The notes: generated by a model not told the origin, from the letters alone. A DNA stretch of 64,000 nt from Triatoma infestans (GCA_011037195.1 JAAEAF010002629.1:62001-126000), one strand, 5' to 3'. Positions 51,161 through 63,391 are shown, counted from the stretch's first letter. A program made the numbers and translations.

Positions 51161-52144
51161 AATATTTGAAACATAAGTTTCATTAACTACGAGAAGAAAG
51201 TGAAAGAGTAGTTTTATTTCTAGTTACATAAATACATATTTAATTACTTTATAAAACTACTCAGTAACCGTGTAGATAAAAATTATGCAATGTTCTTGTT
51301 AGTAATAATAATAAAAGAAAAAATTGGAATTTATTATTTAACACGTTATACGTGCGATTTCATGGCACTTAATTATAATATAATAAACTAGGTGATTATA
51401 CTGAAATTTTACTTTTGTCATTTTACTGAAAATCACAAAAGTTTTTATGGGAAAATTATAATTAAAACGAGGCAAAGACCGCAATATGGGTCAGTCGGCA
51501 ATAAAGTAGAACTCACCCTATTTCAAGTTGTTCGTATAAATGAAGAAGAACTATAGTCCCAAAAAATATTATGCTACATTCCAACGGAAAAGAGTGAAGA
51601 AGAATCCAAGGGAAAAGAAACTGTTGATGGACTTATCTATAAAGATTTACATACATCCGCATATACATCACCTAACACAAAACAGCAGAAAGGCTCGGAC
51701 CACCATAAAAACGAGGTATATTTTCTACTGAAAATATATACTATCTTCAACGTTCAAGAAGGCAACACTCTGGCAGCTCAAGTTTGTCTAGCCGCCCCGC
51801 TCTTTTATTCAACCTTACGCTATTCTTTCTCTTGTTAATTGTAGAATCCTGACATACCTCTATTCTAATCAATATACCAGTGATTCGTGAATGTAATTTA
51901 ATTTTCTAACTGTAATACCCCCACAAAATTCCCACTACAAAACCCAAGTTTCAATTCTCTGAAACCTATTATTGGTCGGAGATTGAGAAGCCTGGAGCGG
52001 GCCCTATAAAAGAACCTTTAGACTGCAACTCAATATGGCATTTTGCAGCGAAATTATATGTTTCAAAATTTGGGGCTTATTTAATTTATTCATTTACATT
52101 AATTATTATTTGTCTGTGGGGAGGGACCAATGCTATCCAAAGCC

Positions 52145-52285
52145 CTTCTGGGCCCATATAGCTACCCCTAAAGTTCGGAGCCTTCTCAATGCACTGCCGG
52201 CCTCCGGACAGTGAGCTGTAAGAGGCTCCTAGGAAGAAAAAATCAAAGGGCAGCAGCGGGACTCGATCCAGGGATTGCAGCATAT
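52145..52285 (-). mobile_element. SINE family 1 copy, partial
   Basis: The blocks ggagccttctcaatgcactg, ccggcctccggacagtg, gaggctcctaggaag and ggactcgatccaggga (B-box remnant) appear in family order. Confidence 0.6.
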
Positions 52286-52299
52286 TCATTTACATTGTG

Positions 52300-53589
52300 A
52301 CAATTTTTTAAAACTATAAAGAAAATTAATAAAAGCTATTATTTCTGAGATACTTATGAAACAATGCATAATGATATTTTTTCCCCCAATCGTAGTTACT
52401 ATTTCTAAAAATTTACAATAGCATAGAAATAAATATATTATTTTAGTCTTGTTATTATTAAAATTACTAAAACTAATATTATTAGATTTGAGATTTATGT
52501 TTTTATCTTTATAGTTATATTGATAGTTTGTTTAGTTTGTTTTTATAGTTGATGGCCTCTAAAATGTATAATAATATCTGCTTTTACGATTATTTGTTTG
52601 TAAATATCTGTGGCAGGAACTAAATCATCACTATTACACCTCTGATTAACAATAAATTTGCCACGTCTAAACTGATAGTTTTTTTTTGCTTCTTTCTTTC
52701 TTTAGCTAAATAATTGGGGGTCTCACTGAACTACGTAGACTCAGGATTTCTTACACTATCATTAATCCTGAGAAATGATCTCCTGGTGACATGGATTATT
52801 CTCATCATTATATTTGGTTTGCACTATTTGATATAATGAAAATTAAATATGAAGATTGGTAAAAGTTTGTAACAAATACTGAATAACATAACTGAGGCTG
52901 TTCCAGAGATTTTAAATCGAAACAATGTAAACATATTATGACAATTCAATTATAATCAAAAAAACACCAATCTTAAACAGCGACAAGTTTAATAGCTCCC
53001 TGAACAGATTTGGTGTCTATATAGTCTGTGCTCATCAAATGTAATTGGTACACATGATTATTCACTCATTCTAATTGCTAATGCTATAAATAACTAACTT
53101 AAAACTTTTATAAAAACAATAAATATTTATTAAACGACTAATAGCACAAAATATTGTAACCAATAGTTATATGTGGTGAAATTGAATAGTACAAGAATCA
53201 ATGTTTATGAAGAAGTGGTTAAATAAAAGCTACAGACTTATAAATGTTTGTAATATATACGTTCAAAAAATTTCAAGCCGAATTGAAGCTGTTGTAGCAG
53301 TTCGCAAAATAAATAAATAAAATAAAGCAACTCTAACAACAGAATTGGGTTTATTTAAGTTTGAGCGGAGACGTTAAATTTCATTCTGAACAAAAAGTCC
53401 AGATGAATTATTAATGAACATTAAGGTAGAATTTTGTTTTTATGATATATTTCAGAGGATTTATTTAAAACTGTTGTTATATGGTTGTGGTTCCGCAGAC
53501 TTGGAAAGCATCAAAGATATTTACCGTGTTGATAGCCTCCTGCTTTATTTTAAAAATAACCAAAAAAATAAACTTCTTATCGCACTGTT
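52300..53589. other. AT-rich bestrophin intron DNA
   Basis: No recognisable exon or repeat family. Confidence 0.35.
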
Positions 53590-53700
53590 TTATTAAGATA
53601 TCCTGATGATAGGCGAACGCCCAAAACTGGTCAATGACCATTAATATGAACCAGAAGCTATCACTAAAAATATCTCTGAGACGTGTATAACTTTTAATTA
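53590..53700 (+). repeat. Dispersed repeat with CTGATGA-hairpin core
   Basis: It contains ctgatga (53603-53609), the stem ggcg/cgcc with loop aa, then caaaactggtc. Downstream it shares agctatcactaaaaat-type and atatctctgagacgtgt-type sequence with 19590-19790. One core base differs (caaaa instead of cgaaa). Confidence 0.5.
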
Positions 53701-53711
53701 TTTGATTTGGT

Positions 53712-53715
<4 letters not shown>

Positions 53716-53777
<62 letters not shown>
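53716..53777. repeat. Long (AT)n microsatellite
   Basis: About 61 bases of perfect AT dinucleotide repeats just after the hammerhead-like repeat copy. Confidence 0.95.
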
Positions 53778-53780
<3 letters not shown>

Positions 53781-55609
53781 TAATGAAATTATCATTAAAG
53801 CAATTCGTTATGAAATGACAACCTAAGCATATAGTCATTTTTGACTAATTGTCCGTATTGCGTTCACAAATGTACTAATTTTTAATTAGTCAGATAATAA
53901 ATATATTTAAAAGCTCAATTAATCAAAAAGCCAGGAAATATTTGATTCAACTAGATTTACATAAAAATATCTATATACAAAGTAATTTAATTTAAGGTGG
54001 TTCAAATGTTTAAATATCAGTGCGTCTGTTAGATTGAAATCAAGACAAAAAAGATAAGAGGAAATATGCAAAAGAGGAATAGTTGAGTCCACTAAAATGA
54101 AAATGAAAATTTGGTCTAAAAATGTATCTATTCTAAAAAATGTATCTCTTCTAATTAGTTTAGTTTCCAGAAGAAAGTGTGTACTAAGATATACTGAATT
54201 AAAACTTTGGCAGTATATTCTCTGACTTTTAGGTTTAAGTGAACTTCAAGTTTAAATTTCGGCAGAATTTTACCAAATAAATCTGGAGATGGAGGATTGG
54301 CCATAACGAGGAAGCACTAATATTTCAAGTCTTTGGAAATTTATTTATTTATTTTTAACATTCAATTAAAAGGTCTACCAAGCGGACCAGGATGAAAGCA
54401 ATTTCGCTCGACGTTAATATGACTCGTGTACAGTGTTACAATAAATTATCACCGTCTAGACTAGCTAATTAAATTGCTATTTAAGTAGAGAATAACAAAA
54501 GTGATTTTTTTTTATTTATTTTTTTTTTATTTACAATTTACACAATGTGAATAATTGATTTCAATGTTAATTATAACATTATCTTGTTATCACTTCTTAA
54601 TTAATTACATTACAAAATCAAACAATTAAATATCTTTTGGCGGTTTTAGCAGTAGTTACAGTGTTTCGTGTAACAAGTAGCTTTGGCAAATATTTACTTT
54701 GTGAAAACGGGACACGATAAGATTTTTAAATGGAGTGAAATTGCTAAAAGCCTCTCTCTCTCTATAGGGTAATTGTAACGTTTAAATGACGTTCATGATG
54801 TGCATTTTAAATTATCAAATAAGAAAAGACAGACAGACACGCAAAGTAAAGATACAAAAGTGAAACAATACCTACGATATAATACAGATATAGTAGGCAT
54901 ATATACAACAGGTTGTTGCTATATATAATGAAGACTGTTATCATTAAAATGGTGGTTAAGAAAAATTGTAGCTAGATTGTTTTCCTAGAAAAATCATTTC
55001 TAAATGTCAAGTTGTGACGTCAAAGCATTTAAGTCACAGCATTAAAATTTATTTCTATAACATCGTATTTAAAATACAGAATTTGCAGTAAAACCTTGTA
55101 ACCAACCACAAATTGATTTTCAACTAAACTGAGGTCACGTAATTTAAAATAAATTTGGTATTTTAACGGCCAAATAAGTGATTATTACCAATGAGTTAAC
55201 GTCAATTCATGATATTAAAGAGAACTCGTGAACAAGGTGACTAGACAATATATATATATTTGATTTAATATATATATAATAACCCTGCTCATATATATTG
55301 GTTGGTTGTTTATTTGGTTTGATTATTTTAAATGCTTATGTGTATTTAATTTTTATTATTTTAATCGCTTAATTTTAAATTGTGTTAGCTTGAAATCGTT
55401 ATTTAATTTAATTTTAAAGTTATTCTGATTATTTAATTGTCATGTGAATCTTTCTGCAACAACAGAGTTTAAAAATTTGACCCCCACGTGTTGTTTCCAT
55501 TTTAAGGAAAATTTACCCCTTTAACAACCCAAACACGTGTTCCTTTCCCACCAAGTTACCATGACCATATCTCCACCCCCTTTGACCTAGTTTAAGAGTT
55601 TAGTTTAAA
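53778..55609. other. AT-rich bestrophin intron DNA
   Basis: No gene or clear repeat recognised. Confidence 0.35.
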
Positions 55610-55760
55610 ATACAATTAAAAAGACCAGTCAGTGTATAAACTGAATTTGCTCTATGCAAGTCTGTGTTATCATTATCACACTATCTAACAGACGCATCCT
55701 GAAGATAGGCGAACGCCCGAAACCGGTCGATGACCACAAAATAAGCAGGCTTACCATTTC
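55610..55760 (+). repeat. Dispersed repeat with hammerhead-like core, best copy
   Basis: It includes ctgaatttgctctatgcaag, cagacgcatcctgaaga, then ggcg-aa-cgcc, cgaaaccggtcgatgacc and aagcaggcttacc. It matches 19590-19790 in reverse orientation. The CTGAAGA, short stem and CGAAAC order fits half of a hammerhead core. Confidence 0.6.
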
Positions 55761-55899
55761 GATCTTTATTTTATAAATTTAGTAATTAAATTTTATATTT
55801 AAAAAAAAAAATATTCTCAAAATATATTATTGTACATTTCTTCACGTTTCTCATTTATGGTTGCCTGCATTTTGTTTATCCAGTTTATGAGCTATTGAA

Positions 55900-56220
55900 C
55901 ATTTTCCCGCAAGTGGGCTGCCAATCCGCCACAACCTAGGAGGTCCCGGAGCTTTGATTTTGGGCTGCTCATGCCCTCGGACTGTTCTCCCCACCCATAC
56001 CTTAAATAAGACGCCATTTTCTTCAGCAGGATACTTGTGGGTTTTCTATATGCGAACGTGATTCGCCACTACCAAACACCTCACATCCTGATAAATTCCG
56101 CCGTATCTTATCCGGGACTGCTTATTCATTACTTATACCCCAGCTTCCTCTCATATCCGTAAAGTATTCTCGCTATCCGTCACCCGGTTGCCTGATGCTC
56201 GCAAAGTCGGATATCTTATT
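55900..56220. other. GC-rich segment, probable LINE 5' remnant on the - strand
   Basis: Composition is unlike the flanks. The - strand reads cggaattta...ggatgtgaggtg, gtggcgaatcacg and tgtggcggattggcagcc with no sustained frame. Such sequence is common near LINE 5' ends in arthropods, but the identity is inferred. Confidence 0.3.
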
Positions 56221-57344
56221 GTTAATAGTTATATATTGGGCAAATAAACTATTATACAAATTTGTGGCAAAACTCGACTAATGATAAAAAAGTAATTTTC
56301 TTTTTCAATAAATTCAAAAATTAAAGAAAAAAAAACATTACACAAGTTGAAGAGGATGTTTACTGTAAAAAACAAAAAAAACAACGTATATTTGTCGTGA
56401 CAGTGTAAATATTCGCACACAGTTATTTACCGTCTATAATGTAACTATTTTTGTTTTTCAAATATTATTTACTTCATTTATTATTTTTAGATCTGGCTAC
56501 ATGGCGGCTTTTATGTAAATAGCGTTTATTTATATGATTTAAAGAGAAATAAGGCAGCATTTACAAACATATTTCAATTACGTCTCTAGCAATCCTGTAA
56601 GTTAGTCTTTTGCATTTGGATTATAGCGCATTAGTTTCTTTTATATATTTAAATTTGAAAGAATGTGTAATTGTGTTCCGTCACAACATGCTTCTTGTAT
56701 TCCTTGATATTGGTAGAGGTTACGGATTTTCTTCCAACATCAGAGTTTGTCTTTGTAGAATAGATAATTTCCATTTTTTTTTTTTTTTTATTTAAGTTTC
56801 TGTCACGTACTTCTAATCGAGTGGTTGTTTGAAGGAGATTCAATTATGTGTATATGTATGTAAATAATACAGACTAAAATAGGAGTGAAATACAATATAA
56901 CCTGTTTCAGGCAATAGTCGGCAAATTATGTGACAGAAAGTTTAAAAAGAAGAAGTGAACCTCTCTTGATGAACAGATACTGCTGATGAACGAAAATCCA
57001 AAACCGGTTAGAATCAAGGGAAAGAAGCCATGCTATGACGAAAACATTGAAACATTGAAAGAAACATTGCCCAGGAACCAAATTGAAAAAATAACGTACG
57101 ATGCAGGTTACCAGTCTGGAGAACTTTGCCTTGACTGACACTGTTGTTCTTGCTAAAATAATGGTGACGCTCCCAATTTTACTTACTAATTTTTTTCAGT
57201 AATGTGTATTATTTCATAATGCAACAGTGATAAAATATTATTAAATAATGGTCAGTTTAAGACTCACTGGCAATAAATTCCCCAGAACTACTAAGGTTCA
57301 TTTCTTTATCTTTTATTTAAACATCATTTTCTCTTTAAACAAAA

Positions 57345-58362
57345 TTTTTTTTACTTTCTCTTACTCCTAGTTACTTTCTCTTGCTCCTAGATACTTTCTC
57401 TTGCTCCTAGTAAGAGGGAATATTGCAATCGTGTCGTCCAAAAAAAGTGTTTTTTTAAGAATGGTCTCTCTATGTGTGTATGTATGCAATAGCATAGCTC
57501 ACATACGAAATACGCAGAAATTTGAATTTCGAACTTGATATTCCGCTTAGGTATCACCATGGGATCAGACAGTAAATTGTCTGTCAATATTCTTTAAAGC
57601 GGAAATACCACTTCACTGAATAGATTTTTGACTTTTTTTGCAATTTTCTCAAAAATAGCTCCAACGATTTTCTTTAGACTTGGTATATATCAACTATACA
57701 TACAAAGAGCTACAACTTTTATTTCAAACATTTCTCCGGGAATATTCATTTCCCGGAACTTTTTCATTTAAGGGCACTTTTGAAGTAAGGGTGGGGTTGT
57801 GTTTTCGTCTAAAGTGTTATTTCAGTTTTTTACACAATTATATCGTCTACATAATATTAATTAGAATTAAATATGTTGTCGAAAGTCCTAGATTGAAGAA
57901 AATCGGTTGACCGGATGAGCATTTTGTACTGATAAGTATTTTTCAGTTTTCTATTTTCCCCAAAAGTGACCCCAACGATTTTCTATAAACTAGTAATATG
58001 AACTACACATACAAGGAGCTACAACTTTTATTTGAAACATTTCTCCGGGTAAAGTCATTTAAGGGGAATTTTGGGGGAGGAGTGGGTTTTTTTTCCCTCT
58101 AAAGTGCTATATCTTGGTTGAGTATACAATTCTACCATCTAAACAAAATAAATAGACTGCCAAAATTCCGAGTTTCAGAAAAATTAGGAAATCGTAAGTG
58201 CATTTTTACTCATCAGTATTTTTTCAGTTTTTCCAGAATTTTCTCCATAATAACACCGACGAATTTCATTAAATTTGATATACTAAGTATAAAATTTTTG
58301 TCAGTTACAATTTTGTAAACTGCATTAAAAGAAAGTTGTGTGAGTGTTTCACACCATATTTA
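57345..58362 (-). repeat. HINE/DINE-like copy with both termini
   Basis: On the + strand it starts with the terminal hairpin side (ctcctagtaagagg, 57404-57417), preceded by two extra copies of the 20-base terminal unit. It ends with gaaagttgtgtgagtgtttc acacc (58331-58355). The core has about 2.5 direct repeats of roughly 300 bp: ccaacgatttt recurs at 57661 and 57972, and a third unit starts near 58256. The block agctacaacttttattt recurs at 57708 and 58017. No protein is encoded. Confidence 0.7.
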
Positions 58363-59350
58363 TTGTTTTGTTTTATTCCCCTTAGAATGTTTAATTTGTT
58401 TCTATTTAAAACAAAACTTTTTCACTCTTTTTCTTTAATACCTTTGAATAAGATAATAAATTTGTCCGAAAAGTTGTTAACTATAAAGTTTTTTGATGGG
58501 GGGGGGGCTCGATAATTTCCTCAATTATCTTAAAACAAATCCCAGAATTATGGCAGATATTCTAACAAAAAAATTTCAAAATATTACTGAGAATAGTGAA
58601 AATATTTTTCAAAATTCCATCTACTTGATTGTATCATTTGATATCGATTAAATTATTAAGGCAGCACCATCAATTCGATAAATCTTATCGATATGCAAGA
58701 AAGCTAATTTTTTTATTTATGTACGTATTATAGAACGATATATTGTGTGTTATAACATTACCATATTGTTGTAAAACTCAGAAAAAAAAAACAATAAATA
58801 ATTAGCTGATTTATGTATATTACTGCAAGCAAATAATGTATACAAAGTAAAAGTGCAACAATAGAAAAAGTGATTGCATAATACGTACTATACAAATTTG
58901 AATGCATACAATGGAAAGTAATATCCTTTAAAGTTACGTTCTGAATTTCTTATATTTTGACAGTTTGTATTTTATTTGTATTCAATTTTGAAAAATTGCT
59001 AGTTCTGAGCTATTTAAAAAACAAAAGGTACATTAATAAATTTTATGATGAGCTCAACTACATTTAAAGTACTGATTTATTTATTTGCATATTCTTTACA
59101 TACTTTTAAAGCGAAAAAAAAATGTATTTCGCAAATTATTTATTTTTTTATTTTCTGGCGCCTATGGCGCCTATGGCACTATCAGCCATTGGACTTCACA
59201 CATTAATGATAACTGATACAAAGTATGTTTTTTCATCGAGAGTAAAAATAAATAAAAAAATAAAATGCAGGTTTCTTTTTTTAATTCAATTTTCAAATAA
59301 TATGTATCAATGAATTTAATCGAGTATTAGATTGTTATAGGGGATTGTTG
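58363..59350. other. AT-rich bestrophin intron DNA
   Basis: No exon or clear repeat seen, apart from a nine-G run near 58499. Confidence 0.35.
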
Positions 59351-59352
59351 CT

Positions 59353-59377
59353 CTGCGACTTGAAAGATCTATTGTGC
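59353..59377 (-). mobile_element. LINE 3'-end motif
   Basis: The reverse complement is gcacaatagatctttcaagt followed by cgcag. It is near-identical to 42084-42061 and similar to the end of the LINE at 63320-63344. Confidence 0.5.
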
Positions 59378-59494
59378 TAATAACAATAAGAATAGTAATT
59401 ACATATACTAGTTGGTAATTTTTCATATATTAAGTTTAATTTTACTATATTTTGTAATTGTTAGTTGCAGCTACTTAATTAGTTTTTTTTTTTT

Positions 59495-59728
59495 AAATTT
59501 AAGGCGTCTCAACATCTGCGGTCATTTGTGCCCGGAGCCTTCTCAGTGCACTGCCGGCCTCCGAGCAGTGTTCTCTAGCTACAGACTACACTGCTCATCA
59601 CCGAACAGCGAATTGTAGAGGCTCCTAGAAAGAGAATATCTAAGGACAGCATGCTGGATTCGAACCCTAGACCTCCGCGTTTCTAGTTCAGCAAGCTACC
59701 ACTTAGCTAATCCCTTCCTGAATTTAAC
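59495..59728 (-). mobile_element. SINE family 1, near full-length copy
   Basis: The reverse complement has gggattagctaagtggtagc (A box), gcggaggtctagggttcgaa (B box), then gatattctctttctaggagcc, cactgctcggaggccggcag, tgcactgagaaggctccggg and gcagatgttgagacgcc. The order is identical to the + strand copy at 44054-44295. Confidence 0.75.
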
Positions 59729-59739
59729 CAAAGGTACAA

Positions 59740-59940
59740 CAAATTTCTTGTTTCATCTTCATTTTCATGTAATTGGCGCCCGGAGATTTCGTAGCGCTCT
59801 AACCTCAAACCGGGGCATAATTCTCTTGCTACCATAGGGCAGAGAGCACATCTAGGACCAGAAATATCTAAAGGCAGGGCTGCTTGGAGTCGAACTAGAG
59901 GCCTCGTATAAGCCAGTCCAGCGCTAAACACATCTAATCT
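59740..59940 (-). mobile_element. SINE family 1 variant
   Basis: The reverse complement reads gattagatgtgtttagcgct, ggactggcttatacgaggcc, ctagttcgactcc (B box), then a body with gatatttctggtcctagatg. It ends in ggcgccaattacatgaaaat. Head spacing fits family 1, but the body has diverged, suggesting a subfamily. It directly follows the copy at 59495-59728 in the same orientation. Confidence 0.55.
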
Positions 59941-60654
59941 CGGTCTTCTTCGTACCATTTGTTATCAATATAAATATGCGAATTTCGTATTTTTAATACA
60001 CTTTTTTTACCTTGACCCTTATTTAAAAATGTAAAAAAAATATATATATATACGAGTATATATAGGTTCGTTAAATAAATCTGATAGAAATAAATAATTT
60101 CAAGATCCGTCGTTGAATGGATGGAGCAACACCACTGTGGGTATTTCCCCACATAACGCTTCATGTCACGCATTTAGATATCATTTTTACGTTTATTGCA
60201 TAGTCTACAGTTGCTGATAAATGCAGTGAAAAAAAAAAAAGTAGACCAAAAAATTAAGTGTCTCGGAAAAAAAATGCGTCTAAGTACGTTGAAAATTTAG
60301 CTTTGTCAGGCGAAGATGGGTAACATGCTACAGATGAAATTTAAATGATAAATAACACAGCCAATTTTATACATCTGAAAACATCAATTATAGTAAAAGT
60401 TCCACAATTAATGTAATAGGGAAATATTTAAAATGATTTATTAGGTTACGTTGATTTCAAGAAAATTACGATATGTATGAGGTGTTTTATTGGGAATTTA
60501 TTTCCAAATTGTAATAATAAAAGAAATCTATAAATAAACAACGCTTGTGCAAAAAATAATGTTGACCCTATTCTCAAAAAAAAAAAAAAACATAATAAAC
60601 TATACAAATTTTATAGGATATTAAATAAAAATTTGAAACGAAAAGTTCACTTAC

Positions 60655-60891
60655 ATAATCAGCATAAGTATCGTCAGGTATAACGGATTTCCTATGATGT
60701 GCCAGATTGGCATACAAAGCTTCAGATTGTTTTACTTTATAAAATTCGGCCGATCCTTTTGGTTCATGTTTGCGATAATGTTCAGAGGCTACAGTATATG
60801 GTAAATCTCTGGGTACAACTTCATCCCAATATTGATCTTTCAATAATTCAGGATGTTCTTCATGCATTTCATCCACAATCATATAAGCAGC
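60655..60891 (-). CDS. Bestrophin chloride channel, exon after the calcium clasp
   Basis: A 237-base exon, phase 0 at both ends, has acceptor ttgttgcag and donor gtaagt and encodes 79 residues. It begins AAYMIVDEMHEEHPELLKDQ and contains QYWDEVVPRDLPYTVASEHY. The VDEMH...YW...PYT.AS pattern is the conserved end of the bestrophin domain, directly C-terminal to the acidic calcium clasp. Bestrophins form pentameric calcium-activated chloride channels, mostly in the plasma membrane; this segment wraps round neighbouring subunits. It splices in phase to 34019-33725 (TYAD|Y then ESVD). The preceding exon with the clasp is not visible between here and 64000, so the gene continues past the right edge. 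Which insect paralogue it is (Best1-like or other) cannot be told. Confidence 0.88.
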
Positions 60892-62934
60892 CTGCAACAA
60901 AATTAACTTTAGTTTCAGCTTCTTTTTTTTTTTTTTTTTTAAAACAAAGTATACGACATGAAAAAAATACATGAATAAGAAGAAGAAACGTGTAAACGTT
61001 GGAAATATTTTTAAAAAATCATTTAAAAACTGTCATCTCTTGAATAAAAATTAAAAAAAAAAAAAATTCCAAAATAACGAAATATGTGTAAATACTGACC
61101 CAGATAATATCCAAGGATTTTACAAAATTTCATGTAATTATATGAAATCAAGGCATTTATTCAATTATAATGTTATTAACCACCGCCGCCACCAACCATT
61201 TTGGTTATTATCTCTGGAAAGTTTTCAACAAAACTTCCTAATTTCTCTCTCGCCACCCTCCCCCACCCAAAATATATAAACATTCATCAAGTTTTTACAT
61301 TTTCCAACAAAAGGAACGTACAATCACGAAATAGGTTAATAAAAACTGAGATAACAACCAAAATATAATAAATGAACTTTCTATAATTTTCCTCAAATTA
61401 TTGTCGTTACATCACTTTCAAGGACATTTATAAAATATGAGTAATTACTTTTTAATTATCTAACCAATTAGGAAAAAAATGATTTAATATTTATTCATGC
61501 TATTTCAAGAATTAATTCAGTTTTTATAATTATTATTATTATTATTAATTTTCTTTTGCTTGTGTAAGAGGATGTACTGCGATAATATCAAATTCTGATA
61601 TACGTATAGAGTTCTGGCAGGAAATAATGTTTTGAAGTTGGTCTCAGTGTGTTACATTTTCGTATACTCTATTATAGCGTGAAATATTTATTTATTTATT
61701 TTGTACCAATGGCAGCGCCCCCTATACAAAGAAGTTTGACTGTACTACAAAATATATACCAAGCGTTAAATATTATTACAACTGTAAGATGGATGTTGAG
61801 GTTCGCTCACAAAAAAAACTCTTTTTTCAAATTTTCGCCGACGTTTCGGCAAATTTACGTATGTACGACGGTTCAGTGTATATACATAGGTTGTAATACA
61901 AATAAGGAGAGAAAAAAAAGTAACAAATCTAAGCTTGAAATAAAAAAAAAACGGAGAAAGTAATTGATATAATTCGCTTGCTTTTGTGGAGACTTCAGCT
62001 CCCCCTTAAAGAAGAAAAATATCAACTGGTTAAACTCGGAAACAGATCACATGTTCTGCATAGACGCGATTGTTTTCACAATAATGAATAATTAATTCCA
62101 AATTTTAATTATTTATTTTAATTGATACATAATTAACACTTGAAATAACAATAATTGTACAATTCCCACTATTACAAACAATCAGCAGAAGGGAATTAAA
62201 TACATAATATTCTCAATAGGTTGCAACATGTGAATTAAATTATATTCTAGAATAGAGGAAATTGTTACAGTCAATTTCAATTTCGACTGACTAAAAGCAG
62301 AATGCAACTTCTTTTCAATGAATATTTCAGATTTTGAGTTAACTTGAATGGCCAAAGCTACTTTGTGAATTGACCGCCACATACTTTGCATTAAAAACTT
62401 AAAAGTTAAATTAACGAAAAATGTCTTGAGGGCTAATTGTGGGGAGGGGGGAGATCACTCAGAAACTTTGACATTCTGGAAAGGTGTTTTAAAATGTCGG
62501 GAAAATTGTGTGATAGAGCTCTAAATACTCTCCTCCCGCTTCAATGATCTTGTTAAATCTGATTTTCCACAATACAAAAATCTCAAGCTATTCCAAAGTG
62601 TTAAAAAAAAAAAAAAAAAACATAATTCCACAGTTATGAAGCATTGCCATGATGGAGTATAAATTCAGGGCGCGGCGTATTTATAGCAAGCACATTGTAG
62701 TATAACAATTTGCTGGCATAATAATCTTCTGCACTTCCAATCTAATCGCTTCCAGTATTTCTGAAGAAAAGTGCATACATTACTTTTTCAAGAGTGGTTA
62801 GGTTTTGATCATGTTTGTGAACCCACTTTCTTGACAGTTAAAGCGTCTAAAACGATATATAAGTTTCGTCATGAAGTACAATTAACGGTTTTATTATTTC
62901 TACATCAGGAAGAGAAAGTAAGGAAGTCTCAACG
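60892..62934 (-). other. Bestrophin upstream intron, AT-rich
   Basis: Contains a poly(T)/poly(A) run near 60922-60940 and a short dispersed repeat at 61788-61862. I searched by eye for the acidic clasp exon and did not find it. Confidence 0.4.
61788..61862 (+). repeat. Short dispersed repeat, same family as 33360-33455
   Basis: Shares ggatgttgaggttcgctcac, then aaattttcgccgacgtttcg and gcaaattta. Confidence 0.55.
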
Positions 62935-63375
62935 CTGTGACTCCCCCCCCCCAGGTATGAGGCAGGCAAAGATTTACTTGAGAAACCCAGGGAGGTCGGA
63001 AGCATGCATCGGCCTTAGAAAGAATAAGCTCCATATTCTTACGGTTTCCTCACGGGGCATTGTAGACTCAGGAGTCTCCTGACGAAGCTGGGCTTGGAGA
63101 GGGACAGCATGTGCAGATTCGGTGAGGAGATGGAGCAAACCCCAATATAAACTGCCAGCAGACTGCGATGCTTCCATTCAGAGAGATTTAGAAACCTAGG
63201 CAGTTACCAGGAGAGAAGGAGGAAGAGGAACCCTAAAGGTCTCCAGGATATTAAGATTCCTTAGGGATCTTAACTTGGTGGGGATACTGTAGGCTAAGCT
63301 CACGGCCTACAGCCGAAAAGCACAATAGACCGTGTAGATCGCAGCAAAATAGGCCCCTTAACAGAAAAGAAAAAA
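62935..63375 (+). mobile_element. R1/I-group LINE 3' end
   Basis: The + strand frames read SLRKLGLERDSMCRFGEEMEQ (about 63062-63145) and end LQDIKIP..LNLVGIL (about 63238-63290), the C-terminal zinc-knuckle region of an R1/I-type ORF2. The first knuckle Cys is kept, but the second half is degraded. The 3' end is ggcctacagccgaaaagcac aatagacc...gatcgcag, then an A/G-rich tail (63363-63391). A ten-C run (62943-62952) interrupts it. It lies in the bestrophin upstream intron. Confidence 0.65.
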
Positions 63376-63391
63376 GAAAAAAAAGAAGAAA

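Noticed and set aside
56610..56795. 61-residue hydrophobic open frame
   Set aside because: AT-rich chance frame ending in a poly(T) stretch; no exon borders.
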